Source: JALZBN01 sp035525375 (GTDB taxonomy: Bacteria > Actinomycetota > Acidimicrobiia > Acidimicrobiales > AC-14). Taken from it: a DNA stretch of 64,000 nt. Each line of letters starts with the position of its first letter. The stretch's first letter is position 1. The notes under the pieces were generated by a model. It did not search any database and was not told the DNA's origin. It saw nothing but the letters and a program-made list of their open reading frames with translations. Location: assembly GCA_035525375.1 (NCBI GenBank), contig DATLEI010000027.1, forward strand, positions 24,049 to 88,048, read 5' to 3'. Positions 9,183 through 17,827 of this stretch are shown here, in pieces. The translations under genes and the position numbers were made by a program.

Positions 9183-10042
9183 GATTTCAGTGGGACGGTC
9201 TTGGGCGGACGGAGAGTGGCAATCGTCTCGTCGCGGTCATCGGTAGTCCGATCAGCCATTCCTTGTCACCGACAATCTTCAACGCTGCCTTCGAGTCGCT
9301 GTCGCTGGACTTGGAATACGTCGCCGTCGAGGTACCTCCCGGGCGGGCCGAAGAAGCCATCGACGAGGCCCGCGCCCTTGGCGTTATGGGCCTCTCCGTG
9401 ACGATGCCGCACAAGGCGTCCGTGCTGCCTGCGCTGGACCGGCTCTCGGCCGCTGCGGAAGCCCTGGGCGCGGTGAACACAGTCCTGCGCGTCGGTGACG
9501 AACTGGTCGGCGACAACACCGACGGCCCCGGGTTCCTCGACGCCCTGGCGGCTGATGAGGGGTTCGATCCAGCCGGACGGCGCTGCGTTGTCTTTGGCGC
9601 CGGCGGCGCGGCCCGCGCCGTCATCCTGGCGCTCGCCGCCGCCGGCGCGGCTGAAGTCTCGGTCGTCAATCGGAACGCCGAGCACGCGGAGGTTGCCGTG
9701 CTGCTTGCCGGAGCCGTGGGACGTATCGGTGAGCCAGCCGACGTCAAGGGTGCCGACCTGATCGTCAACGCAACGCCAATCGGCATGCAAGGCCAACCCG
9801 CGGAACCGCTCTTCGAGACGTCGATACTGGCCGAAGGCCAGCTCGTGGCCGATCTCGTCTATCACCCGTCGATCACGCCGCTCGTAGCCGAAGCCCGATC
9901 GAGAGGGGCTCGGGCCGTCAACGGCCTCGGCATGCTGATCCACCAGGCAGGACACTCGTTTCAGCTGTGGACGGGCCAGCCGCCCCCGCTGTCGGTGATG
10001 TCAGCGGCCGCAGTCTCCGCACTACGCCGCGACGGCCGTTGA
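9179..10042 (+). CDS. aroE: Shikimate dehydrogenase (proposed CTG start)
   Basis: NADP-dependent reduction of 3-dehydroshikimate to shikimate; 287 aa if it starts at CTG 9179. Visible motifs are the shikimate-binding SHSLSP, the catalytic Lys in VTMPHKA, the Asp in GDNTDGPGF, the Rossmann loop GAGGAARAV and the NADP-binding NRNAEHA. The first ATG/GTG/TTG in frame is TTG 9263, which falls inside SHSLSP and would delete the first beta strand (RLVAVIGSPI). Upstream the frame is open, and the only sensible start is CTG 9179, which overlaps the mltG stop as CTGA. GTG 9216 is out of frame, so a one-base sequence error is the alternative. Confidence 0.85.
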   Translation: MRFQWDGLGRTESGNRLVAVIGSPISHSLSPTIFNAAFESLSLDLEYVAVEVPPGRAEEAIDEARALGVMGLSVTMPHKASVLPALDRLSAAAEALGAVNTVLRVGDELVGDNTDGPGFLDALAADEGFDPAGRRCVVFGAGGAARAVILALAAAGAAEVSVVNRNAEHAEVAVLLAGAVGRIGEPADVKGADLIVNATPIGMQGQPAEPLFETSILAEGQLVADLVYHPSITPLVAEARSRGARAVNGLGMLIHQAGHSFQLWTGQPPPLSVMSAAAVSALRRDGR

Positions 10043-10698
10043 TCGTCGCTGGGGCAGTCCTCTGCGGGCTCCTCGGTCTCGGCGTTGGAGTCTTCCTCAA
10101 CCGCGCCATAGACCACTGGTGCAAGTCGGGCGCGCTGGCGCGCTACGTGGTCGTCGACATTCTGACCGCGAGCCTGTTCGCCGCCACCGTCTTTCGCTTC
10201 GGTGATTTCGATGACGCCGCAATCCCGGCGTACCTGGTGTTCTTTGCGTCGCTCGTCGCCGTGAGTGTGATCGACTTCGACCTGCGTATCATTCCCAACC
10301 GCATCGTCTACCCGACGATCTTTGCCGCCATCCCGCTGCTTGCCCTCGCGGCCGCCATCAATGGCGACTTCGAACCGCTCAAGAACGCCCTTCTCGGCGG
10401 CGTGTTCGCGTTCGCGGCGCTGTTCGTCATTCATCTCATCTCGCCGGCCGGGATGGGGTTCGGCGACGTGCGGCTGTCGTTCATCCTCGGGCTGTTCCTC
10501 GGTTGGCTCAGCCTGCAACACGTGCTCGTCGGGATCTTCCTCGGCTTTCTGCTCGGCGCGTTCATTGGGCTCGCATTGGTCGTCACCCGCCTTCGATCCC
10601 GAAAGGATGCGATCCCGTTCGGGCCCTTTCTCGCCGGTGGCGCCGCCCTCGCTGTCTTTGTCGGATCGCCGCTCATCGACTGGTGGCTGCACTCCTGA
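10039..10698 (+). CDS. Prepilin peptidase, A24 family
   Basis: Polytopic aspartyl protease that would process type IV pilin-like leader peptides; about 219 aa from TTG 10039, which overlaps the aroE stop (TTGA). The two catalytic Asp motifs are present: VIDFDLRIIPN and GxGD in GMGFGDVRLS. About six hydrophobic helices can be seen. The N-terminal methyltransferase domain is reduced to VFLNRAIDHW, and the CxxC pairs are missing, so it is probably peptidase only. A longer frame open from GTG 9967 exists but would overlap aroE by 76 bases. No pilin genes are nearby. Confidence 0.85.
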   Translation: MIVAGAVLCGLLGLGVGVFLNRAIDHWCKSGALARYVVVDILTASLFAATVFRFGDFDDAAIPAYLVFFASLVAVSVIDFDLRIIPNRIVYPTIFAAIPLLALAAAINGDFEPLKNALLGGVFAFAALFVIHLISPAGMGFGDVRLSFILGLFLGWLSLQHVLVGIFLGFLLGAFIGLALVVTRLRSRKDAIPFGPFLAGGAALAVFVGSPLIDWWLHS

Positions 10699-10725
10699 CG
10701 CCGGGGGCAAAGGCGCGGTCCCGGG

Positions 10726-10731
10726 TAGATT
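10726..10731 (+). promoter_or_regulatory. Probable -10 hexamer, leaderless aroC transcript
   Basis: TAGATT (TAnnnT) ends 6 bases before the aroC GTG. It lies in the 39-base gap after the prepilin peptidase gene, so aroC-aroK-aroB-aroQ may form their own transcript. Confidence 0.5.
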
Positions 10732-10737
10732 GACTAT

Positions 10738-11892
10738 GTGCTCCGCTTCCTGACCGCAGGTGAATCGCACGGTCGCGCCCTCATCGTCACCATCGAGGGT
10801 CTTCCGGCAGGCCTGCCTGTACGTGCCGAGGAGATCCAAGACGAGCTGGCCCGCCGCCGACTCGGCTTCGGGCGGGGCCCGAGGATGCGCTTCGAGAAGG
10901 ACACACTGACGATTGTCGGCGGGGTTCGTCACGGTCGCACCCTCGGTTCGCCCGTCTCCATAGAGATTGCGAACACCGAGTGGCCGAAGTGGGAGAAGGA
11001 GATGGATCCCGCGCCGGGCCACACCGAGAAGCCGCTGACCCGACCGCGCCCTGGCCACGCCGATCTCGCCGGCATGCAGAAGTACGGATTTGACGACGCT
11101 CGTGACGTGCTCGAGCGGGCCTCGGCGCGCGAAACGGCAGCCCGAGTGGCGGCCGGCGCCCTGGCCAAGGGCCTCCTGCGTCGGATCGGCATCCAGATCC
11201 TGTCCCACGTCGTGCAGATGGGACCGGTCGTGTCGAAGTCCACTCGGCGACCTGAGCCGGCCGATCAGGCCCAAGTCGATGAGTCGCCCGTGCGGTGCTT
11301 CGACCCTGAGGCTGAAGCGGCGATGATCGCCGAGATCCAGGCCGCGGCCAAGGCGGGCGACTCCCTAGGAGGCATCGTCGAGGTCTTGGCCTACGGCGTC
11401 CCCGTCGGCCTCGGGAGCCATGTGCACTGGGACCGTCGGCTCGACGCCCTACTGGCTCAGGCGCTGGTCAGCATCCCGGCGGTCAAGGCGGTCGAGCTCG
11501 GGGAGGGCTTCGACGTGGCCGCCCGACGGGGCTCAGAGGCGCACGACGCGATCCTTTGGGACACCGAGGACGGCACCTACCGTAGAGCTACATCCAGGGC
11601 CGGTGGCATCGAGGGAGGCATGTCGACGGGTGACATCCTCGTGGCCCGTGCCGCCATGAAACCTCTCTCTACGTTGAACCGCCCCGTCCTTCGCACAATC
11701 GACACCGAGACCAAGGAAGAAACGGTCTCGTTCAAGGAGCGCACCGACGTCACTGCTGTCCCTGCGATGGGGATCGTCGCCGAGACGATGGTGGCTCTGG
11801 TGCTGGCGTCGGAGGCGCTGCGAAAGTTCGGGGGGGATTCGGTGGAGGAGGTCGTGCGCAATCGCGACGGCTTCCTCGACTCCCTCACCTAG
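10738..11892 (+). CDS. aroC: Chorismate synthase
   Basis: Last step to chorismate: anti-elimination of phosphate from EPSP with reduced FMN; 384 aa. Signatures are FLTAGESHGRALIVTIEG at the N-terminus, the segment RPRPGHADLAGMQKYGFDDA and the C-terminal GGIEGGMSTGDI. GTG 10738 gives the standard N-terminus and follows a -10 box by 6 bases. It lies 2 bases before aroK. Confidence 0.97.
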   Translation: MLRFLTAGESHGRALIVTIEGLPAGLPVRAEEIQDELARRRLGFGRGPRMRFEKDTLTIVGGVRHGRTLGSPVSIEIANTEWPKWEKEMDPAPGHTEKPLTRPRPGHADLAGMQKYGFDDARDVLERASARETAARVAAGALAKGLLRRIGIQILSHVVQMGPVVSKSTRRPEPADQAQVDESPVRCFDPEAEAAMIAEIQAAAKAGDSLGGIVEVLAYGVPVGLGSHVHWDRRLDALLAQALVSIPAVKAVELGEGFDVAARRGSEAHDAILWDTEDGTYRRATSRAGGIEGGMSTGDILVARAAMKPLSTLNRPVLRTIDTETKEETVSFKERTDVTAVPAMGIVAETMVALVLASEALRKFGGDSVEEVVRNRDGFLDSLT

Positions 11893-11894
11893 GC

Positions 11895-12419
11895 GTGGGC
11901 CACATCGTGCTCGTGGGGATGATGGGAGCGGGGAAGACGACGATCGGCCGCGCTCTGGCCCGCAACCGTGGTTGGGCGTTCATCGACAGCGATGCTCAGG
12001 TGGAGGCGCGCGCCGGCAGGACAGTTGCCGAGATCTGGGCTGCCGAAGGCGAGCAAGAGTTCCGCACGCTGGAGTCCGCTGTGTTGCTGGAAGCGCTGGC
12101 GGCCGACGCGCCGGCGGTGATTGCGGCCGCTGGGGGCACGGTGCTCGACCGCAACAACTCGGATTTGCTTCGTTCACACCGTCCCGTCGTCTGGTTGCGG
12201 GCCGATTCCGGCACACTGGTCCAGCGTCTTGGTGAGGGGTTGGGTCGCCCGTTGCTTGTCACCGAGCCCGCGGCGGCCTTGAGGCGCCTTGCCGCTGAAC
12301 GGGAGCCGCTGTACGCGCAGGTCGCCGACGTCACCATCGATGTCGACCTCATGGAGCCGGAGCGGGTTGTCGAGTTGATTGAGGAAGCGCTCGGCATCGA
12401 CGGGGCCCCCAACTCGTGA
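11895..12419 (+). CDS. aroK: Shikimate kinase
   Basis: ATP-dependent 3-phosphorylation of shikimate; 174 aa. The P-loop GMMGAGKTT, the DSD motif binding magnesium and shikimate, the RTLESAVL stretch and the Gly-rich AAGGTV are visible, as is the lid region GEGLGRPLL. GTG 11895 starts 2 bases after aroC. The stop overlaps aroB as GTGA. Confidence 0.96.
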   Translation: MGHIVLVGMMGAGKTTIGRALARNRGWAFIDSDAQVEARAGRTVAEIWAAEGEQEFRTLESAVLLEALAADAPAVIAAAGGTVLDRNNSDLLRSHRPVVWLRADSGTLVQRLGEGLGRPLLVTEPAAALRRLAAEREPLYAQVADVTIDVDLMEPERVVELIEEALGIDGAPNS

Positions 12420-13441
12420 TCACGGTTTCCGTGCCACTGGAGGGCAAGGCGTACGACGTGCTCGTCGGCGCCGGCGCTCGCCATCGCCTGGCCGAGGTTT
12501 TGCCGATTGGCGCGCGACGAGCGGCGATCGTCACCCAGGAAGCGATCGGCATGCCGGTCGATAGCGGTGTCGAGCAGCGCACCTTCACCATCGACGGCGG
12601 CGAGGAGGCCAAGTGCCTCGAGACAATCGAGGAGCTGTGCCGGGGATTTGCGCGGTGGGGGCTCACCCGGGCTGATGTCGTCGTCGCCGTGGGTGGGGGA
12701 GTCGTCACCGATGCGGCCGGCTTCGCCGCCGCCGTGTACCACCGAGGCGTTCCCGTTGTGCACGTTGCAACGACACTCCTCGCTCAGGTCGACGCGGCCA
12801 TCGGCGGGAAGACCGGTGTGAACTTGCGCGAGGGGAAGAACCTCGTGGGCGCGATCTGGCAACCGGCGGCCGTGCTCTGCGATACCGAGGTCCTCGAAAC
12901 CCTGCCCCCCGAGGAATACCGCAGCGGACTCGGCGAGATGGCGAAGTACCACTTCCTGGCGTCCGGTCCCGATCTGGCCGATCTCCCACTCGACGAGCGG
13001 GTGGCGCGCTGTGTCGAGATCAAGGCCGAGTTCGTCTGTGCTGACGAACGCGAGGCGATACGACCTCAGCCCGGGTCACGACGGAGCCGGGCGATTCTCA
13101 ACTACGGGCACACCCTGGCGCACGCACTCGAGACCGCGGACAACTACGAACTCCGTCACGGCGAGGCTGTCGCCATCGGGCTCGTCTTTGCGGCTCGGCT
13201 TGCACGGCGCCTTGGCCGCATTGACGAGGCGCGGGTCGAGGAACATCTGCGGGTGGTGCGGGCCTACGATCTTCCCGACAGCATCCTGCCTGGCCACGAC
13301 CCCGGCCGGCTCATCGACCTTATGGCACATGACAAGAAAGCGGTCGATGGATTCACCTTCGTGCTCGACGGGCCCCGCGGCGTTGAAGTCGTCGCGGGCA
13401 TCGGCCGCGAAGCCATAGAAGCCACTCTGGAGGATATGTAA
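12416..13441 (+). CDS. aroB: 3-dehydroquinate synthase
   Basis: NAD and metal-dependent cyclisation of DAHP to 3-dehydroquinate; 341 aa. The NAD-binding loop GGGVVTDAAGF, the segment TTLLAQVDAAIGGKTGVN and the metal and substrate residues in SGLGEMAKY and NYGHTLAHALE are present. It starts at GTG 12416 inside a GTGA overlap with aroK. Its TAA shares one base with the aroQ ATG (TAATG). Confidence 0.97.
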   Translation: MITVSVPLEGKAYDVLVGAGARHRLAEVLPIGARRAAIVTQEAIGMPVDSGVEQRTFTIDGGEEAKCLETIEELCRGFARWGLTRADVVVAVGGGVVTDAAGFAAAVYHRGVPVVHVATTLLAQVDAAIGGKTGVNLREGKNLVGAIWQPAAVLCDTEVLETLPPEEYRSGLGEMAKYHFLASGPDLADLPLDERVARCVEIKAEFVCADEREAIRPQPGSRRSRAILNYGHTLAHALETADNYELRHGEAVAIGLVFAARLARRLGRIDEARVEEHLRVVRAYDLPDSILPGHDPGRLIDLMAHDKKAVDGFTFVLDGPRGVEVVAGIGREAIEATLEDM

Positions 13442-14028
13442 TGACCTGGATCAAGACGTCGACCGGCCAGGAGTGGTCGTCTGAGATGCCCGCTGAGGCG
13501 CCCGTGACTGAAGAGCCGGTCGATCACGAAGCCGCCGCGGTCGAGCCCGAGCCGGAGGCCATGGATGTTGCCGAAGGCGAGAAGCTCATCGCCGGACCGC
13601 TCGTTCTCCTGCTCTCAGGGCCGAATCTCAACCTCCTCGGGGAGCGGGAGCCCGAGATCTACGGCACCGATACCCTCGACGACCACGTCGCCCGGGCTGA
13701 GACAGCCGCGGTGGACTACGGGCTCGTGTTCGAGCACTACCAGTCGAATCACGAGGGTCAGCTCGTGGATGCGGTGCACGGTGCTCGGGAGCGAGCATCG
13801 GCGATCATCGTCAACGCCGGCGCGCTGACGCACTACGCCTGGTCATTGCACGACGCTCTTGGGTCCTTTGACGGTTACGTCGTCGAGCTACACCTCTCCA
13901 ACCCCAACGCCCGGGAGCCGTGGCGACAGACCTCGGTCATCGCACCGGTGGCCCACGGCACGATCAGCGGGTTCGGCGGCCTGGGTTACGAGCTCGCCAT
14001 AGAGGCCGTCGCTCGGTTACTCAGCTAG
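13441..14028 (+). CDS. aroQ: Type II 3-dehydroquinate dehydratase with acidic N-terminal extension
   Basis: Dehydrates 3-dehydroquinate to 3-dehydroshikimate. At 195 aa it exceeds the usual 145-155. The core starts near residue 53 (GPLVLLLSGPNLNLLG), with the active-site Tyr in PEIYGT (residue 74) and the Asn and His in NAGALTHYA and LHLSNP. The first 50 residues are low-complexity and rich in Glu, Pro and Ala, probably disordered. ATG 13441 is supported by the TAATG overlap with aroB. ATG 13561 could be an alternative start that omits most of the extension. It converges with the minus-strand peptidase gene, overlapping by 8 bases. Confidence 0.93.
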   Translation: MTWIKTSTGQEWSSEMPAEAPVTEEPVDHEAAAVEPEPEAMDVAEGEKLIAGPLVLLLSGPNLNLLGEREPEIYGTDTLDDHVARAETAAVDYGLVFEHYQSNHEGQLVDAVHGARERASAIIVNAGALTHYAWSLHDALGSFDGYVVELHLSNPNAREPWRQTSVIAPVAHGTISGFGGLGYELAIEAVARLLS

Positions 14029-15715
14029 CGCCCCGCCTGATCCAAGACCGCACTTCTGACTCGAGCACATCGAGGGGAAGTGGGCCATGGCGGAGAACCT
14101 CGTCATGGAAGGCGCGGAGGTCGAACAGGCGGGTTTGGTTGTCGGACGCCAGACGGCGCAGCTCGCGAAAACGAATTGCTCCCAGCGTGTACGCAAGTGC
14201 CTGGGCCGGCCAGGCTATATAGCGATCGACCTCGACCTCGACGTCGTGGCCCGGCTTCCCCGTATTTTCGGCCATGAAATCGATCGCTTCTTGGCGGGTC
14301 CAACCCATGGCGTGGATGCCGGTGTCGACCACAAGGCGCGCCGCCCGCCAGGCTTCGAACACCAATGAGCCGTACGCGTCGAATGGGTCATCGTAGAGCC
14401 CCATGTCGTGACCAAGACCCTCCGCATACAATCCCCAGCCTTCGATGAAGGCGGTTTCGTCGAGGTTGCGGCGCCATGGGTGAAGGTCGCCCATCTGCTG
14501 GGCCAGCGCGAATTGAAGATGGTGCCCGGGAACGGCCTCGTGGAGCGCCAGCGGCACCATCTCCCACAGCGGCCGCTGGTCGAGCTGATAGGTGTTGGCA
14601 AGGAAATAGCCAGGGCGCCCGGCGGCGACTGCGCCGGGGAGGTAGTACGCCGCGGGTGCTGTGCGTTCGGCGTGGGCGGGCATCGGCAGTACGCCGTAGG
14701 GCAACCACGGCACAGTGCCGAACAGCCGGGGCAACTCCGGGTCAATGCGCTTGCAGAGCGCGCGGTACTTGTCCACCAGATCGTCGGGGGTGGCAGCGAA
14801 AAAGCGGGTGTCGTGGTGGATGTGGTGCAAGAACTCGTCACGGCGACCGCCGAAACCGGTTTGCGCCATGGTCTCGGCCATGGCGCCGGCGATGCGGTCG
14901 AGTTCGTCGTGCCCGATTCGATGAATTGTCTCGGGGTCGAAGTCAGTTGACGTCTGCTGGCGAATCCGCCAGCGGTACCAGGCTGCACCGTCGGGCAGAT
15001 CGGCGATGGCGATCGTCTCGCGGCAGCCGGGTACATAGGTCTCGACCAGATAGTCCCGGAGCCGGACCAACGCAGGAAAGACATCGCGGGCCAGAACGGC
15101 CGTAGCGGCTTGGCGCAGCCGCTTCTGGGTTTGCGGATCGATCGATGACGGAAGTCGCCCTAGAACCGCGGCCATGCCCGACTCCAGGGGGTCATCGGTG
15201 ACGACTTCATCGATCTGAGCCGGCGCGGTTGCGACGGTCACCCTCGGTGGCACGATCGCGGTCGCCAGGCCCTTGCGAAGGAGCTCGATCGTCTGATCCA
15301 CGAGCGTTGGCACCGCGGCAAGGCGGGCCAGGACCATTTCCACGTGGTCGACAGATTCAAGGGACATGTCCGAAAGGGAAAGGGGGACTTCCTGCTGCGC
15401 GCCGCTGAGCTGACCAACCGGCAACAGGTGCGTTGGAAACTGCAGCCCCTCTTCGTGGATGCGAGAGTCTCGGAGGAACAGTGCATGGTTCAGTCGCCTT
15501 TGGTCGGTCAGCCGCTGGGGATCGATCGACTCGATTGCGGCAAGGCGTTCCCGCACCCGCTCGTGCCGACGGGCGACCGCATCTGTCGAATGGTCGGTCC
15601 ATGTCGCGCCCGGTTGGGGCTCGCCCACCGCAAATGCGAGCTCCGGGAACTCAGCGAGGTCGTAGGCCCACTGCTCGTCCATGAGGCGATCAAGGCGCGC
15701 CGAGTCGTCGGTCAT
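14021..15715 (-). CDS. DUF885 family metallopeptidase-like protein
   Basis: 564 aa, no signal peptide, so probably cytoplasmic. The DUF885 family is predicted to be zinc peptidases; the metal-binding pattern appears as LHEAVPGHHLQF, followed by a second Glu region, FIEGWGLYAEGLG. The late AYTLGAIRFREL is also typical. It is the second gene of a minus-strand pair: its ATG overlaps the stop of the S9 peptidase (ATGA). The pair may finish degradation of peptides, but the substrate is unknown. Confidence 0.88.
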   Translation of the reverse strand: MTDDSARLDRLMDEQWAYDLAEFPELAFAVGEPQPGATWTDHSTDAVARRHERVRERLAAIESIDPQRLTDQRRLNHALFLRDSRIHEEGLQFPTHLLPVGQLSGAQQEVPLSLSDMSLESVDHVEMVLARLAAVPTLVDQTIELLRKGLATAIVPPRVTVATAPAQIDEVVTDDPLESGMAAVLGRLPSSIDPQTQKRLRQAATAVLARDVFPALVRLRDYLVETYVPGCRETIAIADLPDGAAWYRWRIRQQTSTDFDPETIHRIGHDELDRIAGAMAETMAQTGFGGRRDEFLHHIHHDTRFFAATPDDLVDKYRALCKRIDPELPRLFGTVPWLPYGVLPMPAHAERTAPAAYYLPGAVAAGRPGYFLANTYQLDQRPLWEMVPLALHEAVPGHHLQFALAQQMGDLHPWRRNLDETAFIEGWGLYAEGLGHDMGLYDDPFDAYGSLVFEAWRAARLVVDTGIHAMGWTRQEAIDFMAENTGKPGHDVEVEVDRYIAWPAQALAYTLGAIRFRELRRLASDNQTRLFDLRAFHDEVLRHGPLPLDVLESEVRSWIRRGAS

Positions 15716-17799
15716 TCGTCGGTCCTCAGTGCGTCCCGAAGAAACCGCACCTGGAGGAGTAGGAGGTTCTCGGCCACGACTTCTTGAGGGGTCATGTGGC
15801 TGATGCCGGCGAGCGGCATGACCGTATGGTCGCGGCCCGACTCGAACAGGGCGCAGGAGAGCCGCAGGGTGTGGGCGACGACAACGTTGTCGTCGGCGAG
15901 TCCATGAATCAGCAGAAGCGGCCGCGACAGCTTCGAAGCGTCGTCGAGGATCGAGCTGCGCCCATAGGCATCGGGCTCTTCGTCAGGGTGACCCAGATAG
16001 CGCTCGGTGTAGTGAGTGTCGTAGAGGCGCCAGTCGGTGACCGGCGCGCCGGCGACGGCCGCATGGAAGACGTCAGGTCGGCGAAGCACCGCCAGTGCCG
16101 CCAGGTACCCGCCGAACGACCAGCCCCGTATCGCAACGCGCTCGAGATCCAGCCGTGGATGCTTATCGGCCGCTGCTTGCAGGGCGGCAACCTGGTCATC
16201 AAGCGCGGGCCCGGCCAGGTCGAGGTGCACGGCCCGGTCCCACGCCCGGCCGCGACCGCCAGTGCCGCGGCCGTCGGCGATCAGCACCGCGAACCCCTGG
16301 TCCGCAAACCACTGCGACTCGAGGTAGGCGTTTCGTGCGCGAACGACCCGCTGATGGCCAGGGCCACCGTAGGGGTCGAGCAGGACGGGGAGCTTCGCCG
16401 TGTCGTCGGCCCCAGTCGGGAACAGGACAGCCGTCTCAATGTGTCGGTTGCCGGCGCGCAAGAAGCTGACCTCGGGAGAGACGACCGGGGTCTCAGCAAC
16501 GGTCTGGATCTCCCCGAGCGGTTGGCCGGCTCGGTGGACGGTGACACGAGATCCGAAGGTGGTGAGGTCAGTGGACGACATGATGGTGACGTCACCAGCG
16601 AGCACGGCACCGTGGAGCCCGGCTCCGCTCGTGAGGGGACTCGCTCCTCGCCAGACCTGCACCTCGGCTGGGTCCTCCGACCCGGCGTAGACGAGGTCAG
16701 TCTCGGTTGAGATGACACCCATCACCTCGACGCCCTCGGGTGTCACCGGCCGGCCATCAACGAGCAATCGCATCGTGTCGTTGACATGGGCGGCTGTCAC
16801 GAGCTCGCCCGCCGCTGTCCACGCCGGGACGCCAGGCACCAGGTCGAGCCATGCGTCGTCGTGATCCTCGCGGCGCACCTCCGTCGTCCCGGTGTGAGGA
16901 TCGACGACAAGTACCTGCGCGTGACGTTGATCACGTGACTGCACCAGGAGGGTCAACGGAGAACCCTCCGCCCAGTTCACCCTGGCCAGGTACGGATAGC
17001 GAGCCCGGTCCCATGCGACCTCAACGGTCGCGCCGTCGAGCCAGACGACATGCAACGAGACGTCGGCGTTCGCGGTACCAGCGGCCGGGTACGCGACGAC
17101 GACCGGCGCGCGTGATGGCTCGGTCGGGTCGGATAGATGCCATTTCTCAACGCCGGCGATGTCGACGCGAGCGACCGCGACTGCGTCGCCGGACGGCGAC
17201 CACCAGTACCCCCGGCTCCGGCCCATCTCCTCGGCGGCGACGAACTCAGCCAGCCCCCAGGTGACCTCGGCGTCGCCTTCCTCCGACGGCGTGACGACCT
17301 CATCCCGTCCGCCACGGTGGACGACGTGCAGCCGTCCGTCGCAGACGTAAGCGACCCGGGCTCCCGTCGGATCGGGCCGGGGATCGACGACCGGACCGGG
17401 CGCGGGGATGGTGGTCGAGCTGCCGCTCACCAGGTCGGCGCGGAACAGCTCGCCGCCGATGGCGAAGGTCGCTGTCGTCAGGAGACGATCAGTGCCGTAG
17501 GCGACAACCCCACCTGCCGACTCACGAGCTCGCTCCCGGCGCGCCCGCTCCTCGATCGGAAGATCTTCGATGGCGGCACTGGTTAGCTGGCGTGGATCTG
17601 CGACGAGTCGCTCCGCGAACGGATCGACGTCAATCACCCACACGCAGTTGATCGGGTCGTCACCGGCGCGGGACCGAAGGTAGGTAATGCGTGAACCGTC
17701 GGCGGCAACGCGGATGTCGCGAGGTCGGCCAAGGGAGAACCGGCGCGTGCGCGCCTGCTGTCTGGGAAAGCTCGGCACGGAGTCGGACTCTGTCGTCAC
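15712..17799 (-). CDS. S9 family serine peptidase (dipeptidyl peptidase IV-like)
   Basis: 695 aa. An N-terminal beta-propeller (DPP IV N-terminal domain, roughly residues 25-450) is followed by an alpha/beta hydrolase peptidase domain. The nucleophile is Ser561 in RGWSFGGYLA, the Asp lies in LADDNVVV and the His in ISHMTPQE. A Glu-Glu pair (VAAEEMGRSRG) matches the N-terminus-binding motif of DPP IV enzymes. No signal peptide is seen. GTG 17799 follows a minus-strand -10 box by 7 bases, so its mRNA is probably leaderless. Confidence 0.92.
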   Translation of the reverse strand: MTTESDSVPSFPRQQARTRRFSLGRPRDIRVAADGSRITYLRSRAGDDPINCVWVIDVDPFAERLVADPRQLTSAAIEDLPIEERARRERARESAGGVVAYGTDRLLTTATFAIGGELFRADLVSGSSTTIPAPGPVVDPRPDPTGARVAYVCDGRLHVVHRGGRDEVVTPSEEGDAEVTWGLAEFVAAEEMGRSRGYWWSPSGDAVAVARVDIAGVEKWHLSDPTEPSRAPVVVAYPAAGTANADVSLHVVWLDGATVEVAWDRARYPYLARVNWAEGSPLTLLVQSRDQRHAQVLVVDPHTGTTEVRREDHDDAWLDLVPGVPAWTAAGELVTAAHVNDTMRLLVDGRPVTPEGVEVMGVISTETDLVYAGSEDPAEVQVWRGASPLTSGAGLHGAVLAGDVTIMSSTDLTTFGSRVTVHRAGQPLGEIQTVAETPVVSPEVSFLRAGNRHIETAVLFPTGADDTAKLPVLLDPYGGPGHQRVVRARNAYLESQWFADQGFAVLIADGRGTGGRGRAWDRAVHLDLAGPALDDQVAALQAAADKHPRLDLERVAIRGWSFGGYLAALAVLRRPDVFHAAVAGAPVTDWRLYDTHYTERYLGHPDEEPDAYGRSSILDDASKLSRPLLLIHGLADDNVVVAHTLRLSCALFESGRDHTVMPLAGISHMTPQEVVAENLLLLQVRFLRDALRTDE

Positions 17800-17827
17800 G
17801 CCCGGTACGCTACGGGACGATCACACG
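17800..17827. promoter_or_regulatory. Divergent promoter with shared palindromic -10 (S9 peptidase / efp)
   Basis: Only 28 bases separate the two start codons. TACGCTA at 17806-17812 reads TACGCT on the plus strand and TAGCGT on the minus strand, both TAnnnT. On the minus strand it is 7 bases before the peptidase GTG. On the plus strand it is 16 bases before the efp ATG, leaving a leader of about 9 bases. Confidence 0.5.

Noticed and set aside
14087..15787. Plus-strand ORFs opposite the two peptidase genes
   Set aside because: They are shadows of the minus-strand DUF885 and S9 genes, whose family motifs are unmistakable.
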